DNA of 64,000 nt from Clostridium sp. (GCA_018362895.1 JAHALR010000010.1:1-64000); one strand, 5' to 3'; numbered from the stretch's first letter, positions 44,463 to 54,011 are shown. The notes: generated by a model not told the origin, from the letters alone. Numbers and translations are program-made.

Positions 44463-45287
44463 ATGCTTTCAAATATAAGTGCAAATGTTAATCCTGTTTT
44501 TTCTGCTTTTGTTTTTAATCAGAGGAATGCGAAAGCAAAAAATGTTGCCATGGTTGATGAGTTTTCAAGAAAAACTATTCAGCTTGATGTTGATAGAAAA
44601 CCTGATATTACACATGGTGAAGCAGTTGAAGCCTTTATCAAATCAGGTCTTCCGGATGTTACTGTTGACAGGTTTGATACAAATGTTAATGAGGATACTG
44701 TCAGAGATGCTCTTAAAACTATTTTATCTCGCAGAGGCAAGTATGATGCCGTAAATATTTCAAAATCTTCGGATATTACATATAAGGAGCTTTCTAGACT
44801 TGTGGGATGTAAGATAACACCGAAAAATTTGAAGGAAAAAAAAGAACTGATTAAAGATAAATTTTTTAAGTCAAATCATCCTGAAGCAGGATATTTGAAA
44901 GAGATAAATACTTATCTGGAAGAATTGGTTAAGTCCGGAACCAGAGTTTATATTGCTTCGGGAAATCAAGCTAAAAAGACCTTGAATTTATATACACTTG
45001 CTGATGGTGTAGAAGTTGTAGGTGCACTTAAAAACAATGGAAAAAGAGCGGGTTTTTCTACAATAAATTCACTTGTAAATAGACATGAAAAAGGTGTATT
45101 TAAGGTTAAAAAAATTAAAGATGAAAAGGGTGAAAAAGGCTTTGATTTTACTCAAGACGGGAAAGTTGATATTTATGATAAAGATACTACTTCGAGATTT
45201 AAGTTCCCGCTGTTTTGGCTCACAGGCACCTCTTTTGCTGCTCCTCAGGCGTTAATAAAAGATTTATCAAAAAACATTGATTCCTAA
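44463..45287 (+). CDS. Small subtilisin-like (S8) serine peptidase homologue
   Basis: A 274-residue protein that keeps the subtilase order: Asp32 in VAMVDEF, His51 in ITHGEAV, the oxyanion-type Asn in YIASGNQAKKTL (about residue 180) and Ser257 in GTSFAAPQA. It is shorter and more divergent than usual subtilases and ends 17 residues after the Ser, so the last helices are reduced. No signal peptide from this start; the N-terminus has NVNPVFSAFVF. An upstream in-frame ATG at 44424 would add a hydrophobic FFLDWFYLF; neither start has a clear ribosome site. It converges with the next gene, sharing four bases. Confidence 0.7.
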   Translation: MLSNISANVNPVFSAFVFNQRNAKAKNVAMVDEFSRKTIQLDVDRKPDITHGEAVEAFIKSGLPDVTVDRFDTNVNEDTVRDALKTILSRRGKYDAVNISKSSDITYKELSRLVGCKITPKNLKEKKELIKDKFFKSNHPEAGYLKEINTYLEELVKSGTRVYIASGNQAKKTLNLYTLADGVEVVGALKNNGKRAGFSTINSLVNRHEKGVFKVKKIKDEKGEKGFDFTQDGKVDIYDKDTTSRFKFPLFWLTGTSFAAPQALIKDLSKNIDS

Positions 45288-46747
45288 GCAGCCTGTTGCG
45301 GATAAAATGATTGTTGTGTGTAAGGCTGGTAAGACACAGAATTGAGGGCTTGTTTTGCTTGTTCCAATTCCTGTTGTTGTTTTGTATCTTTATAGACTTG
45401 AATAAGTTCTTTCCATCCTTCAACAAATTCAACATTATTAACTAATACAGGTTTAGGGATTCCTGCATGGTGAATTTTGGGAAGTAACTCTTCAACAGGA
45501 TATTTAATTGCTTCTGAAACTCCGTCGTCTGTGTCATTACATACGAAATATTTTTTACCTTTTTTGTCGTTTTCTATACCAATGATAGTAATTTCGTGAC
45601 CGCCAATGACATTGTTGTCTTTGTCACAATATGTGTAACCGATGATTACATTGTCCCCACCGTTAAGGGTGTTTTGGATATGCTCAAGCGTTTCACTTTG
45701 CTCACATTCATATCCGACAAGCTTTCCTGTATCATCTATTTTTTGATATGTAACACAAACTTTGCCTTTTCCTGTGGCAAGTTCTTCCGCAAAATTCTTT
45801 TCAATATCAATTAGTCCGCTGTCGTCGTCATTGTATTTTGGTATTCTTTTATCTGTTAATGAATCATAAGTGTTCTGAGCCCCTATGTTCATAAATGTGG
45901 ATTGCATAAGAACATCCACGACAGAACGTTCGTCTTTGTCTTTATATGTATTTTGTATTCTAGCTCTGATAATTGCGTTTCTGTCAGGTTTAAGATTAAC
46001 TGAGAGAGTTTTCCAATCTTCCATTTTATGCTCTGTGCCAAATTCATTAAGCATCCAAATTGTGTCTATTAGTCCTTGGGACAGGTCATCAACATTGATT
46101 TTTTTGCTTACACTCATTTTTTCAGAGGTAAGCCCTTCAGCTATTCTTGCAAATTCTGCTGGCATTTTATGTGCAAGGTTGAATTCAATACTTGCAGCAG
46201 GGCAGGTACTGGATTTTACATCAAGATCCATTGCTGTTATGTTTTTGCCTTGGGCTTTTTCTTGATTTATTACATCATTTTGGAGATTAATAGGGACATC
46301 TCCGAATTTTTGTGTAATATTAAAAGGATGTTCTATTGTTGAAATGACTTCTTTTAATATATTGGTGCTGTCAAGACCGGTAATTCTTTTTTGTGTAGCA
46401 ATTTTATATAGGTTATCAAGTGTTGTAGAATTGTCATTTGCGCTGCTATTGAGCAATTTTCCTGTTTTCAATAAGTTATGCAAATCTTTTCGTGTTTTTT
46501 TATCAACAAGTGCAGTTATTGCATTATATTTATTATGCTCTTCTTTTCCTGCAAGTGAAGTTCTTACTTGATTTGCACTAAATGTTTGAGATGCAGAAAA
46601 TGCCGGATGTACAGACTGTGATGAAATTGGTGTAGTAGCATGTGATGTCTTTTTTACATTCACAGTGCTGTTTCTTTGTACTCCTATTTCACTGTAATTC
46701 GGTCTATATTGTGTATTTATGTTATTTAAAATACTTAAATTCTGCAC
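45284..46747 (-). CDS. Papain-like-fold protein with Cys/His/Asp motif, unknown function
   Basis: A 487-residue protein. The N-terminal 60 residues are Asn/Ser/Thr-rich and contain HPAFSASQTFSANQ. The body holds KSSTCPAASIEFNLAHKM (candidate Cys near residue 185), VIGGHEITIIGIEND (candidate His near 380) and YFVCNDTDDGVSE (Asp/Asn near 397), an order seen in C39- and papain-like hydrolases. The tail is Gln-rich (KQQQELEQAKQAL). There is no signal peptide or TM helix. The family was not recognised, and peptidase activity is inferred from motifs only. Confidence 0.6.
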   Translation of the reverse strand: MQNLSILNNINTQYRPNYSEIGVQRNSTVNVKKTSHATTPISSQSVHPAFSASQTFSANQVRTSLAGKEEHNKYNAITALVDKKTRKDLHNLLKTGKLLNSSANDNSTTLDNLYKIATQKRITGLDSTNILKEVISTIEHPFNITQKFGDVPINLQNDVINQEKAQGKNITAMDLDVKSSTCPAASIEFNLAHKMPAEFARIAEGLTSEKMSVSKKINVDDLSQGLIDTIWMLNEFGTEHKMEDWKTLSVNLKPDRNAIIRARIQNTYKDKDERSVVDVLMQSTFMNIGAQNTYDSLTDKRIPKYNDDDSGLIDIEKNFAEELATGKGKVCVTYQKIDDTGKLVGYECEQSETLEHIQNTLNGGDNVIIGYTYCDKDNNVIGGHEITIIGIENDKKGKKYFVCNDTDDGVSEAIKYPVEELLPKIHHAGIPKPVLVNNVEFVEGWKELIQVYKDTKQQQELEQAKQALNSVSYQPYTQQSFYPQQAA

Positions 46748-46842
46748 TTACACTTCCACCTTTTGTTATATTAAAAACCAAACAATTTTAAAATTGCTTT
46801 TTTTGATATAATTTATAAGTAATATTAAGAAAAAATTTATAA

Positions 46843-47865
46843 TTGTTGAAAAGTTTGAAAAAAGATATAATCATAGAGAAAATAAAATTTATTCCAGTTT
46901 CGAAAGACGAACTTGTGCTCGCTCTGGATAGACTTACGAGATTTAAGTATCCTGAAATTAAATATTACCGGGTCTTTTCAGAACTTATTTGCAAATCTTT
47001 AAAAGAACCGGTTTTGAGCAAGAGTAAAATAAAAGAGCTCGACACAAAAACAATAAGAGCAATTGTTGAAAAAATTTGGAACGAGTCTGTTGCTTTGTAC
47101 AATCCAAAGGTCCAATTTGATGAAAAGCTCCATGAAATTTTAAAAAATGAAGTTTTTAATACTTACAATCTTTCGGATGAAGTTAAAACACTGGTTGATT
47201 CTCGTATAAATATTAGTGCTGTTTTGGATTTAATCAGAAATACATTGACTGCACCTATAAATCTTAAACGTCTTTTGATTATTGAAAATAATCCGATAAA
47301 TCTTAGAGAAAAAAGAGAAAAATTTGCATTAAGATTTCCTGTTGAAAAAGTCGTACTCTGCGAGGGTATCACTGAAGAAATTCTTCTTCCCCGTTTTTCA
47401 AAGCTTGCAGGATATGATTTTGACAAATTCGGGGTGAAACTAATCAGTGCCGGCGGGAAAAATCAAGTTGCTAAACTCTATTGTGAGCTTAAATACGAGT
47501 TAAATCTACCAATATTTGTTCTGCTTGATGCAGATGCTATTGAGACATCCAAACAAATAGAATCAATTAAAAGAGAAGGTGATTCAGTTTATCTTATTAA
47601 GCATGGTGAATTTGAAGATATTTTTTCATTAAACCTGATTAAACGTACAATTAATAAAAGGTTTAAAAATATTTGTGAATGTTCAATTTCTGACTTTAAG
47701 CTAGATAAACCCATGACAAAAATTCTGTCTGACTTTTTCAGGCTGCACGAATTAGGCGATTTTCAAAAAGCAGATTTTGCTAAAGAGCTTGCTGAAAATC
47801 TCAAATATGAAACGGATTTAACCGATGAAATTCACAATATTATTTGTAGAATAAAGAACGTCTAG
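46843..47865 (+). CDS. Stand-alone TOPRIM (OLD-like) protein
   Basis: A 340-residue protein. The second half is a TOPRIM domain of the OLD nuclease type: VVLCEGITEEILLPRFSKL (catalytic Glu), SAGGKNQVAKL, FVLLDADAIETS (DxD) and LIKHGEFEDIFSLNLI. The N-terminal 160 residues are helical, with no Walker A motif, so the ABC ATPase of OLD proteins is missing. It may act alone or with an ATPase elsewhere, in repair or defence. Start TTG 46843 with an alternative TTG codon next to it. Its end overlaps the convergent GGDEF gene by four bases. Confidence 0.75.
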   Translation: MLKSLKKDIIIEKIKFIPVSKDELVLALDRLTRFKYPEIKYYRVFSELICKSLKEPVLSKSKIKELDTKTIRAIVEKIWNESVALYNPKVQFDEKLHEILKNEVFNTYNLSDEVKTLVDSRINISAVLDLIRNTLTAPINLKRLLIIENNPINLREKREKFALRFPVEKVVLCEGITEEILLPRFSKLAGYDFDKFGVKLISAGGKNQVAKLYCELKYELNLPIFVLLDADAIETSKQIESIKREGDSVYLIKHGEFEDIFSLNLIKRTINKRFKNICECSISDFKLDKPMTKILSDFFRLHELGDFQKADFAKELAENLKYETDLTDEIHNIICRIKNV

Positions 47866-48749
47866 TATTCTATATTTATTTGTGAGAACTGAACGATTTT
47901 GTTTTTACCTCTTTTTTTAGCATTATAGAGAGCATGTTCAGCATATCTGATAAGTGTGTTTGCATCTTCTTCTACATTTTGGAGGAACGGATATGATGAA
48001 ATTCCTCCTGAAATAGTGATAGGATGTCTTTCTTCTTCACCTGCCGGAATAAATTCCATTTTTTCAATTTCTCTTCTGAATCTTTCTGCGAAGATAAATG
48101 CATTTTCTTCCGGTGTGTTTGGTAAAATTACGATAAATTCTTCATCACCGTATCTTGTTAAAATGTCTTCTTTTCTTATAAAACCTTTAAGCATTTCTGC
48201 TATTTTTTTTAGCAGAACATCACCCCAGTCATATCCATACATGTCATTAACAACTTTAAAAAAGTCGATGTCGAGCAAAAGACAGCTGAGTTTTGTATCG
48301 TATCTTTTTGAACGTGAAATTTCAGCTTCAAGACGCTCATGGAGATACTTTCTGTTATGAAGGCCTGTCAATGCATCTGTTGTAGAAACCTGATTTATTG
48401 TTTCTTTTAATTCTTTAATCTTTAAAAGATTTTTAAGTCTTAATTGAAGTTCTTTTTCATCAATTGGAGTTGTGACAAAGTCATAAGAATCTCCTCTGAA
48501 AATTACATTGTCAATAAATTTTTCAGCTATTATGAGAGTCGGTGCAGCAAGTTTTGTCACCATAGAAACCTCTTTAAGCTTTGTTTCAGAGCAGTTCAAA
48601 ACTATTAAAGATGGGTTGAATTTTTGTGCTTCTTTAATCTCATCTATATTCATTGTTCTGACATCATAGTCTTCATTAGCAGCAATCATAGCTTCTAATT
48701 CATTATTTCCATTAGCATTTTTGTCACTAAAGATTACAATATTTTTCAT
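47862..48749 (-). CDS. GGDEF-domain protein with receiver-like N-terminus and altered GGDEF motif
   Basis: 295 residues. The first 115 resemble a response-regulator receiver (IVIFSDKNANGNNELEAMI, FNPSLIVLNCSE, PTLIIAEKF), but lack the usual phospho-Asp after the third strand (VLNCSE). The GGDEF domain (from about 125, TDALTGLHNRKYLHERL) has RYGDEEFIVILP in place of RYGGDEF, and no RxxD inhibitory site upstream. The second glycine, which contacts GTP, is thus replaced, so cyclic-di-GMP synthesis is uncertain. It may be a degenerate c-di-GMP or GTP sensor. Confidence 0.82.
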   Translation of the reverse strand: MKNIVIFSDKNANGNNELEAMIAANEDYDVRTMNIDEIKEAQKFNPSLIVLNCSETKLKEVSMVTKLAAPTLIIAEKFIDNVIFRGDSYDFVTTPIDEKELQLRLKNLLKIKELKETINQVSTTDALTGLHNRKYLHERLEAEISRSKRYDTKLSCLLLDIDFFKVVNDMYGYDWGDVLLKKIAEMLKGFIRKEDILTRYGDEEFIVILPNTPEENAFIFAERFRREIEKMEFIPAGEEERHPITISGGISSYPFLQNVEEDANTLIRYAEHALYNAKKRGKNKIVQFSQINIEY

Positions 48750-48898
48750 AATAATTTATCCTTGTGTTTACTATTGTAATTATAATACCAAATGTCCTCA
48801 TAAATGTATATAACTCATTCGAACCAGATTTTCATAAATCTTCTTAAAAAATGTAAAATACTTGTTCTCTGTTGTTTGAAATGATAATTTATAATAAG

Positions 48899-48919
48899 AT
48901 ACTACTTCATTTGTAGTAT
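48899..48919. promoter_or_regulatory. Inverted repeat upstream of the beta-lactamase-fold gene
   Basis: ATACTAC and GTAGTAT with a seven-base spacer, about 60 bases before TTG 48978, downstream of a TTTATAATAAGAT -10-like stretch. Could be an operator or leader hairpin. The gap 48750-48962 holds nothing else that I can support. Confidence 0.35.
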
Positions 48920-48977
48920 GGAATAAAAAATTTATTAATATTATCATATTTATATTAGATTATTGGGGGATTTTAGG

Positions 48978-50135
48978 TTGGCTAGACCTGTTTATAAGCC
49001 GGATGTCAGATACGACTATTACAGACAGAGTAAGTATTCTCATAATATTCGTCCTGCTGTGCGTAGAACTTCGAAAAAACAGCTAAAAAAACGCGTGCAC
49101 CCGCTTGCCGTTATTTTTCAGCTTATTTTCGCATTCTTTTTTGTTATGCAGGTGGCACCTCTTTATATGGATCAAGTCACAAGACCGCTCTTTGTGAGAA
49201 CACCCAAATATCCAGCTTTAAAAGTTGATTATAATCAATTTTATAGCCCTACATCTTCATATTTGGCTAACAATCATTTTCTTGGAATAAATCTTTTAAG
49301 CTCGACAGAGCTTAAAAAACCGCAGATGCAGTCTTTGTATGAAACTTATCACATGACTGATTTGGAAAATAATTTAAAATTTATGGCAGCTTCACATCCG
49401 GCTTTGAAACCGTCTATTTATGTGTGGGACTATGAATCAGGGAAACATGCTGATTTGAATGCTGATGATATATATCCGACTGCCAGCATTATTAAAATTC
49501 CTGTTTTAATACAGCTTTTCAAGGCTATTGAAGCAGGTATGATTAAGCTCGATGATAAGATTGCAATGACGGATTATTACAAATCTGAAGGCTCTGGCAG
49601 TTTACAGTTTAAGGGTGACAATGCTGTTTATAGTGTTGATGAGCTTGCCAGAGTTATGATAACTGAATCTGATAATTCTGCAACTAACATGCTTATGGAT
49701 GCAACAGGCGGAATGAATGCTATGAATCAGTCTTTGAGAAAATGGGGAATGAAACACACACGTTTGAATGATTGGCTTCCTGATTTGAGCGGGACAAATG
49801 TTACAACCTCAAAAGAAATGGCAACAATGTTATATAACATTGACAATCCGAACTTTTTAACTTTGAATTCGAGAGAAAAAATGGTTGATTATATGAGCCA
49901 TGTTCATAACAACAGACTTGTACAGGCTGGTTTACCCTCTAGTGCTATCTTTATTCACAAAACAGGTGACATTGGAAAAATGCTCGGTGATGCAGGCATA
50001 GTTTATACACCTAACGGGAAAAAATATATTGTTGTTATGCTCGTTAATAGACCATATAATTCACCTGAAGGCAAGGATTTTATAGTTGCAGCTTCTTCAT
50101 TAATTTATAATTACATGATTAATGCAAATTTATAA
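48978..50135 (+). CDS. Class A beta-lactamase-fold serine hydrolase, membrane-anchored
   Basis: About 385 residues. A basic N-terminus (ARPVYKPDVRYDYYRQ) and a TM segment (LAVIFQLIFAFFFVMQVAPLY, about residues 44-64) precede a periplasmic domain with SxxK in TASIIKIPVLIQL, SDN in TESDNSATNML and KTG in IHKTGDIGKML, the three active-site motifs of class A beta-lactamases and related hydrolases. The Glu of a true lactamase omega loop is not clear, so a peptidoglycan or resistance role is open. TTG 48978 with GGGGGA upstream is preferred to TTG 48963. Confidence 0.82.
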   Translation: MARPVYKPDVRYDYYRQSKYSHNIRPAVRRTSKKQLKKRVHPLAVIFQLIFAFFFVMQVAPLYMDQVTRPLFVRTPKYPALKVDYNQFYSPTSSYLANNHFLGINLLSSTELKKPQMQSLYETYHMTDLENNLKFMAASHPALKPSIYVWDYESGKHADLNADDIYPTASIIKIPVLIQLFKAIEAGMIKLDDKIAMTDYYKSEGSGSLQFKGDNAVYSVDELARVMITESDNSATNMLMDATGGMNAMNQSLRKWGMKHTRLNDWLPDLSGTNVTTSKEMATMLYNIDNPNFLTLNSREKMVDYMSHVHNNRLVQAGLPSSAIFIHKTGDIGKMLGDAGIVYTPNGKKYIVVMLVNRPYNSPEGKDFIVAASSLIYNYMINANL

Positions 50136-50210
50136 AAATATTATTGATATTAAGTTCTACTTATATTATAGTTTTATATATAAGTAAATTTGGAAATATT
50201 GGAGATAAAA

Positions 50211-50456
50211 ATGACTCATCAAATAATCAAAGTAGCATGGGAATTAAACGAAAATTCAGAAAATCGTTATCAATTAGTATACGAAATTGCAGAACTGGCA
50301 AAAAAGCTCGTTGATGAATATCAAATGAAAAAACCTAAAGATGAACTTGGCTATGATGATTTTGGGTTTGATAACTCAATTAAAAAAGAAAATCCTGTTG
50401 AACATGCTATTATGGTTAAGGCTTCTGAATCTGATGAAAGCAGATTGGTAGGTTAA
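50211..50456 (+). CDS. rpoZ: Possible RNA polymerase omega subunit
   Basis: An 81-residue protein. ENRYQLVYEIAELAKKLVDEY resembles the core helix of omega (NRxxLVxxxAxRAR) and ENPVEHAIMVKASE the later helix start, but the spacer between (MKKPKDELGYDDFGF) is unusual and the match is weak. ATG 50211 follows GGAGATAAA at good spacing; upstream TTTTATATATAAGT may be the promoter. A terminator follows directly, so it is a one-gene unit. If not omega, it is an acidic protein of unknown role. Confidence 0.45.
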   Translation: MTHQIIKVAWELNENSENRYQLVYEIAELAKKLVDEYQMKKPKDELGYDDFGFDNSIKKENPVEHAIMVKASESDESRLVG

Positions 50457-50471
50457 ACAAAATTTTTAATA

Positions 50472-50506
50472 AAAAAATACCGCTTATAAATTAAGCGGTA
50501 TTTTTT
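50472..50506. terminator. Bidirectional Rho-independent terminator
   Basis: AAAAAATACCGCTTA and TAAGCGGTATTTTTT form a 15-base perfect stem with a five-base loop. It serves both the small + strand gene and the minus-strand rpsT. Confidence 0.93.
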
Positions 50507-50518
50507 AATCTTTTTTAA

Positions 50519-50788
50519 CTACTTAGCTAACAATTTGTTAACAGCAAGAGTTAATCTTGATTTTTTTCTAGCAGCAGTGTTTTTGTGCAAAACACCTTTT
50601 GAAACCGCTTTATCACATAATTTGTAAGCATGACTCAATGCAGGTTTCAATTCTGCTTCATTTTTGGCTTGTGCTAATTCTAAAGTTTTTCTAACAGCAG
50701 TTTTGATTTCAGATTTTACAGCAACGTTTTTCAATCTGTTTCTTTCTGCTATAAGTACTCTTTTTTTAGCGGATTTAATATTAGCCAT
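50519..50788 (-). CDS. rpsT: 30S ribosomal protein S20
   Basis: 89 residues, starting MANIKSAKKRVLIAER, a hallmark of S20; the rest is highly basic and helical, with SKGVLHKNTAARKKSRL near the end. The small-subunit protein binds 16S rRNA early. AAAGGAAAC precedes ATG 50788. Single-gene unit with terminators on both sides and a GC-rich leader hairpin upstream. Confidence 0.95.
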   Translation of the reverse strand: MANIKSAKKRVLIAERNRLKNVAVKSEIKTAVRKTLELAQAKNEAELKPALSHAYKLCDKAVSKGVLHKNTAARKKSRLTLAVNKLLAK

Positions 50789-50818
50789 TGTTTTGTTTCC
50801 TTTCATTTGCATTTCATC

Positions 50819-50837
50819 GGGCGGTTTTCTGCCACCC
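50819..50837 (-). promoter_or_regulatory. GC-rich hairpin in the rpsT leader
   Basis: On the minus strand GGGTGG (50837-50832) pairs with CCGCCC (50824-50819) with a short loop, 30-50 bases before the S20 start and just ahead of its ribosome site. Such GC content is rare here. A role in S20 autoregulation is possible. Confidence 0.35.
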
Positions 50838-50925
50838 CCCTATAAAATCTGCAATGAGGTTTGGTGAGTAATTTTATTATATGCCAACAATTTCTAAATA
50901 CAATAACCTTTTAAATAATATTAAT

Positions 50926-50960
50926 AAAAAAGACCTGAATAAAATATCAGGTCTTTTTTA
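50926..50960. terminator. Bidirectional Rho-independent terminator after ftsZ
   Basis: AAAAAAGACCTGA and TCAGGTCTTTTTT form a 13-base stem with an eight-base loop, ten bases past the ftsZ stop. Confidence 0.92.
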
Positions 50961-50970
50961 TGTTCAACCG

Positions 50971-52167
50971 TTATTTTTGTAAGAACGGAGGAATATCTAT
51001 TATACTCATCAAATCAGATTGAGATTTTTGAGCAGGTGCAATTGCCGGTTTGGGCTGTTGCGTATTTGGTGCGGCAGAAGAAATGTTACTGCCTGTATTA
51101 AATGACCCTGAGAAGAAATCAGCTGCACTTAAGGCTTTAGTTTCTTTTTTTGCACCGAGCTCGGGCGTTTTCATTTCAAAACCTGTTGCAATAACAGTTA
51201 TTTGAATTTCACCTTGAATTCTGTCATCAATAACAGAACCGAAGGTAACAATTGCATCTTCTGAAACAGCATCATGAATAACTTGTGCAGCTTCTGTAAC
51301 TTCATGAAGTGTCATATCAGAGCCGCCTGTAACATTCATAATGATACCAGAAGCACCGTTGATAGATGTTTCTAACAGAGGTGAATTGATAGCTAATTTT
51401 GCAGCTTCCATTGCTCTGCCTTCGCCGGTTCCTCGGCCTATACCCATAAGAGCAGATCCGCTTGATTGCATAACTGCTTTGATGTCAGCAAAGTCAACGT
51501 TAATAAGACCGGGTACTGTGATGATGTCAGAAATACCCTGAACACCTCTTAAGAGAACTTCATCTACTACCTGAAAAGCTTCTTTCATTGTTGTTCTTCT
51601 TTCAACAACTTCTAAAAGTTTGTCGTTCGGAATAACAATAAGAGCATCAACAGTTTCTTTGAGCTTTTCAAGTCCCTGCATAGCTTGATTCATTCTGCGT
51701 TTGCCTTCAAAACTGAAAGGTTTAGTTACAACACCAATTGTTAATGCTCCTAATTCTTTAGCAATTTTAGCAATAACAGGAGCTGAACCTGTACCTGTTC
51801 CACCGCCCATACCGGCAGTGACAAATACCATATTGGCTCCGTCAAGTGCTTGAACAATCTGGTCTCTTGTTTCTTCAGCAGCTTTTTCGCCTACTGAAGG
51901 GTCTCCGCCTGCGCCGAGTCCTTCTGTAAGTTTTCCGCCTAATTGGACTTTGTTTTCTGCCAAAGACATTTTCAATACCTGGGCATCTGTGTTCATTGCC
52001 CAGAAGTCTACACCGGTGAGACCTGCTTTAATCATTCTATTTACGGCATTTCCGCCGCCGCCGCCAGCACCGATAACCTTAATATCTGCTACATTTGATA
52101 CCTGTGTGGTATCATTATCTTGTTCTTTGTCTCTTCTTCCGAAGATATCCGGTCCGAAATTTTCCAC
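50971..52167 (-). CDS. ftsZ: Cell division protein FtsZ
   Basis: Tubulin-like GTPase that forms the division ring. 398 residues. [31 protein letters not shown] (tubulin signature) and [11 protein letters not shown] are intact, and [17 protein letters not shown] surrounds the nucleotide loop. After the core (about residue 325) comes a short linker and the C-terminal peptide [13 protein letters not shown], which fits FtsA/SepF-binding tails. GTG 52167 follows GAGGTC. It stands apart from a dcw cluster. Confidence 0.97.
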   Translation of the reverse strand: MENFGPDIFGRRDKEQDNDTTQVSNVADIKVIGAGGGGGNAVNRMIKAGLTGVDFWAMNTDAQVLKMSLAENKVQLGGKLTEGLGAGGDPSVGEKAAEETRDQIVQALDGANMVFVTAGMGGGTGTGSAPVIAKIAKELGALTIGVVTKPFSFEGKRRMNQAMQGLEKLKETVDALIVIPNDKLLEVVERRTTMKEAFQVVDEVLLRGVQGISDIITVPGLINVDFADIKAVMQSSGSALMGIGRGTGEGRAMEAAKLAINSPLLETSINGASGIIMNVTGGSDMTLHEVTEAAQVIHDAVSEDAIVTFGSVIDDRIQGEIQITVIATGFEMKTPELGAKKETKALSAADFFSGSFNTGSNISSAAPNTQQPKPAIAPAQKSQSDLMSIIDIPPFLQK

Positions 52168-52463
52168 TTATTTGACCTCTTTCAATCTAATACTTTTTAC
52201 TCGAAAGGTTATTTTTTGATTATAACTTAATAATTATACTATTTTAAAAAAATTAAATAGTAAAGAAAATTAAGATATTTTAATATTTTTTTTAATATAA
52301 GTTAAAGATTTTCTTAACATTTTTTTTGTCCGATGTATTATTAATCATGTCATCTATTCTATTCATGACAGACTTGTAACAAGTCTTAATATTTGGTTTA
52401 AATATGCGCAATTTTTATTTTTTACAGTTTTATTATATATAGAAGTGTGTTTAAGGTGGGAAT
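52168..52463. other. Divergent intergenic region with a dyad
   Basis: About 296 AT-rich bases between ftsZ and the next gene. AGACTTG and CAAGTCT at 52370-52386 form a perfect inverted repeat with a three-base centre, a possible operator or short hairpin. No small gene or RNA was seen. Confidence 0.5.
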
Positions 52464-54011
52464 ATGATTAACGAATTAGGTTCAGTTCTTAATAGATATG
52501 GTGCAAGCTTGAATTCCGGCTATTTGCAAAGAAGATTAATGAAGTCAAATGTAAAGCTGGATGGTGCCAATTTGTTTGAAAAACTTATGGGCAAAGCTAA
52601 CCAATGCAAAGGGGAACATTTTAATAATGCAGTTACTGCTGTTGGTACAGCTGGTGTTGCTCCTATTTTTATTATTCACAATCCTCTTGCAAAAGAAGAC
52701 AGTTCAACTAAAAAATACACAGCAGCAAGACAACCTATTTCTGCTATAATCACATTGACTGCCCAGGTGCCTATTATGACGGCTTATAACAATTGGGTTG
52801 ATAAAATGGCTACACAGTACCATCTGGACAGATGCGATTTGTCAGCTGCTCCAATGAGATCAGTTGTAAATAAGGCTATTGATTTTGATTATCAAAAAAT
52901 CAAAAGAGATAATCCTGAGGTATTACAATCATTGAAAAAAGGAAATATTACAGATCTCTTATATCAAAAATATAAAGACAATGCTTTTTATGATGAATTG
53001 CACAAAATTAGAAAATCTGTTTTGAATGGAACTGAACCGGAATATTTGAAAAAACATTTTGGTCCGGATGGAAAGATAAAAATTGAAAGTATGCTTGCTC
53101 CGTCTGATTTTGCAAAAGCAGAAAGAGACTTAATTGTTTATTATTTGAAACAAGAGCATGGTATTCAATTTGTCGGTGAAAATGTTATTGAGTTTGTCAA
53201 TAATGACAAAAAAGAAAAAATCACAGTTAATTCTCTTAGTGATTTAAGGAAAAGCAAAAAATTTGCTAAATTTTTAAAAGCAAACAATATCAACCTTGAC
53301 TTCAAAGAATTGAGTGAGCAGGCAAGTAAAGATCGAATTACTGAATTAGCTAAGATGAATGTAGAGTGTGAGCTCCGTTCTTCAGCAAAAATTAAATTTA
53401 AATCGGCTCAGATGTACAATGAAGCAAAAAAAGAGCTATCTTCATATATTCGCAAGCTCTCTGCTGAAGGAGTAACTGCTTCTGAAGCAGACAAATTGAT
53501 TCAGCAAAAGGAAAAAGAGTTATTTGAAAAACTTGTTAAAGATGCAAAAGCAATTTTAGCCTCTGCTCCTGATGCTTTTTCTGATGATATTCATACGCTC
53601 AATAAAAAAGAAGCTGAGACGCTTGTTAATAAAATTTCGTCCAAACTTTCTATGTTTTCTCGTGATTTAGAATTATCAGAACCTGAGAAAGTTGTAGAAA
53701 AAGCAAAAAGAAAAGTTTATGATTGTTTTAAAAATGAGACAAAAATTAAATTTTTAAAAACAGAGGGCAGAGAAACTTTTGATAGTACATTGAGAGATGT
53801 TCAGCTTAAAAAATGGCTCAAGGCTAGAATTAATAATTCCGAAAAAATTCTCTCTGATTTTAAACAAAAAAGCGGTATAGTTGTTGGACTGGCAATTTTA
53901 CCATTAACCTGCGGGCTTTTGAACTGGGCATATCCAAGGATTATGGAGGAATGGTTCCCTAACCTTGCTCATTCTAAAAAAGCAGCAGCTGAAAAAAAGG
54001 AGGTTAAATAA
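52464..54011 (+). CDS. Membrane-associated protein of unknown function, first of three
   Basis: 515 residues. Two hydrophobic stretches near the start (AVTAVGTAGVAPIFIIHNPL about 53-72, ISAIITLTAQVPIMTAY about 92-108) and one near the end (IVVGLAILPLTCGLLNWAYP about 473-492) flank a long charged helical middle (about 115-460). AAGGTGGGAAT precedes ATG 52464. Its last base is the first of the next start (ATAATG overlap). I do not recognise the family. Confidence 0.75.
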   Translation: MINELGSVLNRYGASLNSGYLQRRLMKSNVKLDGANLFEKLMGKANQCKGEHFNNAVTAVGTAGVAPIFIIHNPLAKEDSSTKKYTAARQPISAIITLTAQVPIMTAYNNWVDKMATQYHLDRCDLSAAPMRSVVNKAIDFDYQKIKRDNPEVLQSLKKGNITDLLYQKYKDNAFYDELHKIRKSVLNGTEPEYLKKHFGPDGKIKIESMLAPSDFAKAERDLIVYYLKQEHGIQFVGENVIEFVNNDKKEKITVNSLSDLRKSKKFAKFLKANNINLDFKELSEQASKDRITELAKMNVECELRSSAKIKFKSAQMYNEAKKELSSYIRKLSAEGVTASEADKLIQQKEKELFEKLVKDAKAILASAPDAFSDDIHTLNKKEAETLVNKISSKLSMFSRDLELSEPEKVVEKAKRKVYDCFKNETKIKFLKTEGRETFDSTLRDVQLKKWLKARINNSEKILSDFKQKSGIVVGLAILPLTCGLLNWAYPRIMEEWFPNLAHSKKAAAEKKEVK

